A stretch of 64,000 nt of DNA, taken from assembly GCA_044226395.1 (NCBI GenBank), contig JBGAHD010000002.1, positions 434,001 to 498,000 on the forward strand, given 5' to 3'. This stretch comes from JBGAHD01 sp044226395 (lineage in GTDB: Bacteria > Pseudomonadota > Gammaproteobacteria > Xanthomonadales > Ahniellaceae). Of this stretch, positions 62,871 to 64,000 are shown one piece after another (position 1 is the stretch's first letter; every line of letters begins with the position of its first letter). Under the pieces are notes generated by a model, which did not search any database, had not been told where the DNA came from, and saw only the letters and a program-made list of their open reading frames with translations. The translations under genes were made by a program, and so were the position numbers.

Positions 62871-64000
62871 ATGAAGCCCGCGCCGGGAAGACTGGCGGTC
62901 GGGCTCGACGTCGGCAGTCAGAGCGTGAAGCTGCTGGCCTACGACGCCGAGCGTCGTCGCGTGGTCGCCGCCGAGTCCGAGCCGCTGCAGATGATCGCTG
63001 CCGAGGACGGCAGTCGCGAACAGCGCGCGGAGTGGTGGATCGATGCGATTCGCGCCGCGTTCGCGCGACTCGATCCGGCCTTGCGCGCGCGCGTCGGCGC
63101 GATCGGCGTGTCGGGTCAGCAGCACGGTCTGGTCGCGCTCGATGCCGCGGGCAAGGTGCTGGCGCCGGCCAAGTTATGGTGCGACACGAGCACGCAACTC
63201 GAGTGCGACGAGATCATGAGCGCGGCCGGTGGCCTGCGTCGGTGCATCGAGCTGGCGGGCAATCCCATTCTCGCGGGCTACACCGCGTCGAAGTTGCCGT
63301 GGACGCGCAAGCATCGGCCCGAGGCCTACGCGCGGCTCGCTTCGATTCTGTTGCCACACGATTACGTGAACTTCTGGCTCACCGGCGAACGCTGGATGGA
63401 GCATGGCGACGCGTCCGGCACGGGCTGGCTCGACGTGCGCGCGCGCGCGTGGTCGAGCGCGCTGCTCACCGCCACCGATGACGCGCGCGATCTGTCGCGC
63501 TACTTGCCGCCCTTGGTCGGGCCCGAGGCATGCTTCACGCTGGCCGCGACCAGCGCCGAGGAACTCGATCTGCCGCGCGACGTGCGCGTGAGCGCCGGCG
63601 GCGGCGACAACATGATGGCCGCGATCGGCACCGGCAATGTCGTGCCTGGCGTGCTGACCATGAGCCTGGGCACTTCGGGCACCTTGTTCGCGCACGCCGA
63701 GCGACCGATCGTCGACGACGGCGGCGCGTGGGCGGCGTTCTGTTCGTCCACCGGCGGCTGGTTGCCGCTGGTGTGCACGATGAACTGCACGGTCGCGACC
63801 GAGAACGTGGCGCGCGCGTTTGGATTTTCCTCGCGCGATGGCGATGCGCTGCTCGCCGACACGCAACCCGGCGCGGGCGGCTTGGTGATGCTGCCGTTCT
63901 TCAATGGCGAACGCACGCCCGATCTGCCGCACGCGCGCGCGGGCCTGTTCGGCATGAGCGCGGGCAATCTCACGCGCGGCAATGCCTATCGCGCGGCGAT
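62871..64000 (+). CDS. xylB: Xylulokinase (3'-truncated by the window edge)
   Basis: Phosphorylates D-xylulose to xylulose 5-phosphate. About 376 residues are present and the frame is open at the window end. The FGGY-kinase N-terminal phosphate motif GLDVGSQSVKLLAYD begins near residue 11, the substrate-side block SGQQHG is near 82-87, and D246 in GGGDNMMAAIGTG is the expected catalytic base. GAGGG seven bases upstream supports ATG 62871. A perfect palindromic operator lies just upstream. Sequence order fits xylulokinase better than glycerol kinase; the missing part holds the C-terminal ATPase half. The gene presumably heads a xylose-use operon. Confidence 0.92.
   Translation, partial: MKPAPGRLAVGLDVGSQSVKLLAYDAERRRVVAAESEPLQMIAAEDGSREQRAEWWIDAIRAAFARLDPALRARVGAIGVSGQQHGLVALDAAGKVLAPAKLWCDTSTQLECDEIMSAAGGLRRCIELAGNPILAGYTASKLPWTRKHRPEAYARLASILLPHDYVNFWLTGERWMEHGDASGTGWLDVRARAWSSALLTATDDARDLSRYLPPLVGPEACFTLAATSAEELDLPRDVRVSAGGGDNMMAAIGTGNVVPGVLTMSLGTSGTLFAHAERPIVDDGGAWAAFCSSTGGWLPLVCTMNCTVATENVARAFGFSSRDGDALLADTQPGAGGLVMLPFFNGERTPDLPHARAGLFGMSAGNLTRGNAYRAA

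Overview
The window looks like a high-GC gammaproteobacterial chromosome, most likely from the Lysobacterales (Xanthomonadales). Three things suggest this. A perfect 14-bp palindrome of the xanthomonad xylose-operator type precedes a xylulokinase gene. Several exported proteins carry a short F-x-x-G-F-E-like tail or tag. There is an exported protein of the W-N-P-x-E-S-G-R-G-W type. The assignment is inference; no rRNA or tRNA gene was recognised.

Layout. (1) 1-4793: the end of a Wadjet plasmid-defence operon (jetC partial, jetD), followed by an overlapping DUF6361-type gene that breaks off. (2) 4874-7351: a leftward four-gene cassette around a large serine recombinase, with DUF2924. (3) 7525-19570: accessory DNA with HTH, HNH, excisionase-like and zinc-finger genes, an orphan ParB-methyltransferase fusion, a run of overlapping minigenes (DUF3489, DUF6900) and a terminase pair with no portal, capsid or tail genes after it. 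(4) 19760-21434: a small conserved gene with a close paralogue at 37399, and an exported protein of unknown role. (5) 21831-35031: a type I secretion locus. (6) 35244-46142: a Tat-exported vanadium haloperoxidase, the paralogue, a large Tat-exported RIFT/toroid/Kelch-like protein, a dead IS481-type transposase and a secreted subtilisin. (7) 46348-53114: an exported protein of unknown role, an exported TPR-CHAT protein and a secreted protein with carboxypeptidase-regulatory-like domains. (8) 53196-64000: small membrane and lipoprotein genes, a TetR regulator, a 17-bp tandem array, a beta-helix protein, a soluble PAS chemoreceptor, a DUF3267 zincin and the start of xylB.

The most interesting part is the type I secretion locus. 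It encodes an HlyB-type transporter, an HlyD-type adaptor and a 2525-residue RTX protein. The N-terminus of the RTX protein has the Glu-Asp-Thr triad of T4-type (GH24) lysozyme at the exact T4 spacing. Twelve bases upstream lies an exported LprI/DUF1311-type protein, a family known for lysozyme inhibition. Between the transporter and this pair lies a second lipoprotein-plus-lysozyme-head pair, whose head is cut off after about 70 residues, followed by another headless remnant. The AT-richer composition of the cassette runs into the 5' part of the giant gene and gives way to GC-rich RTX repeats. I read this as a polymorphic antibacterial system in which N-terminal lysozyme heads and their upstream immunity genes are exchanged on a constant RTX/T1SS chassis. 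The parts are seen in the sequence; the head-swapping and immunity roles are inferred.
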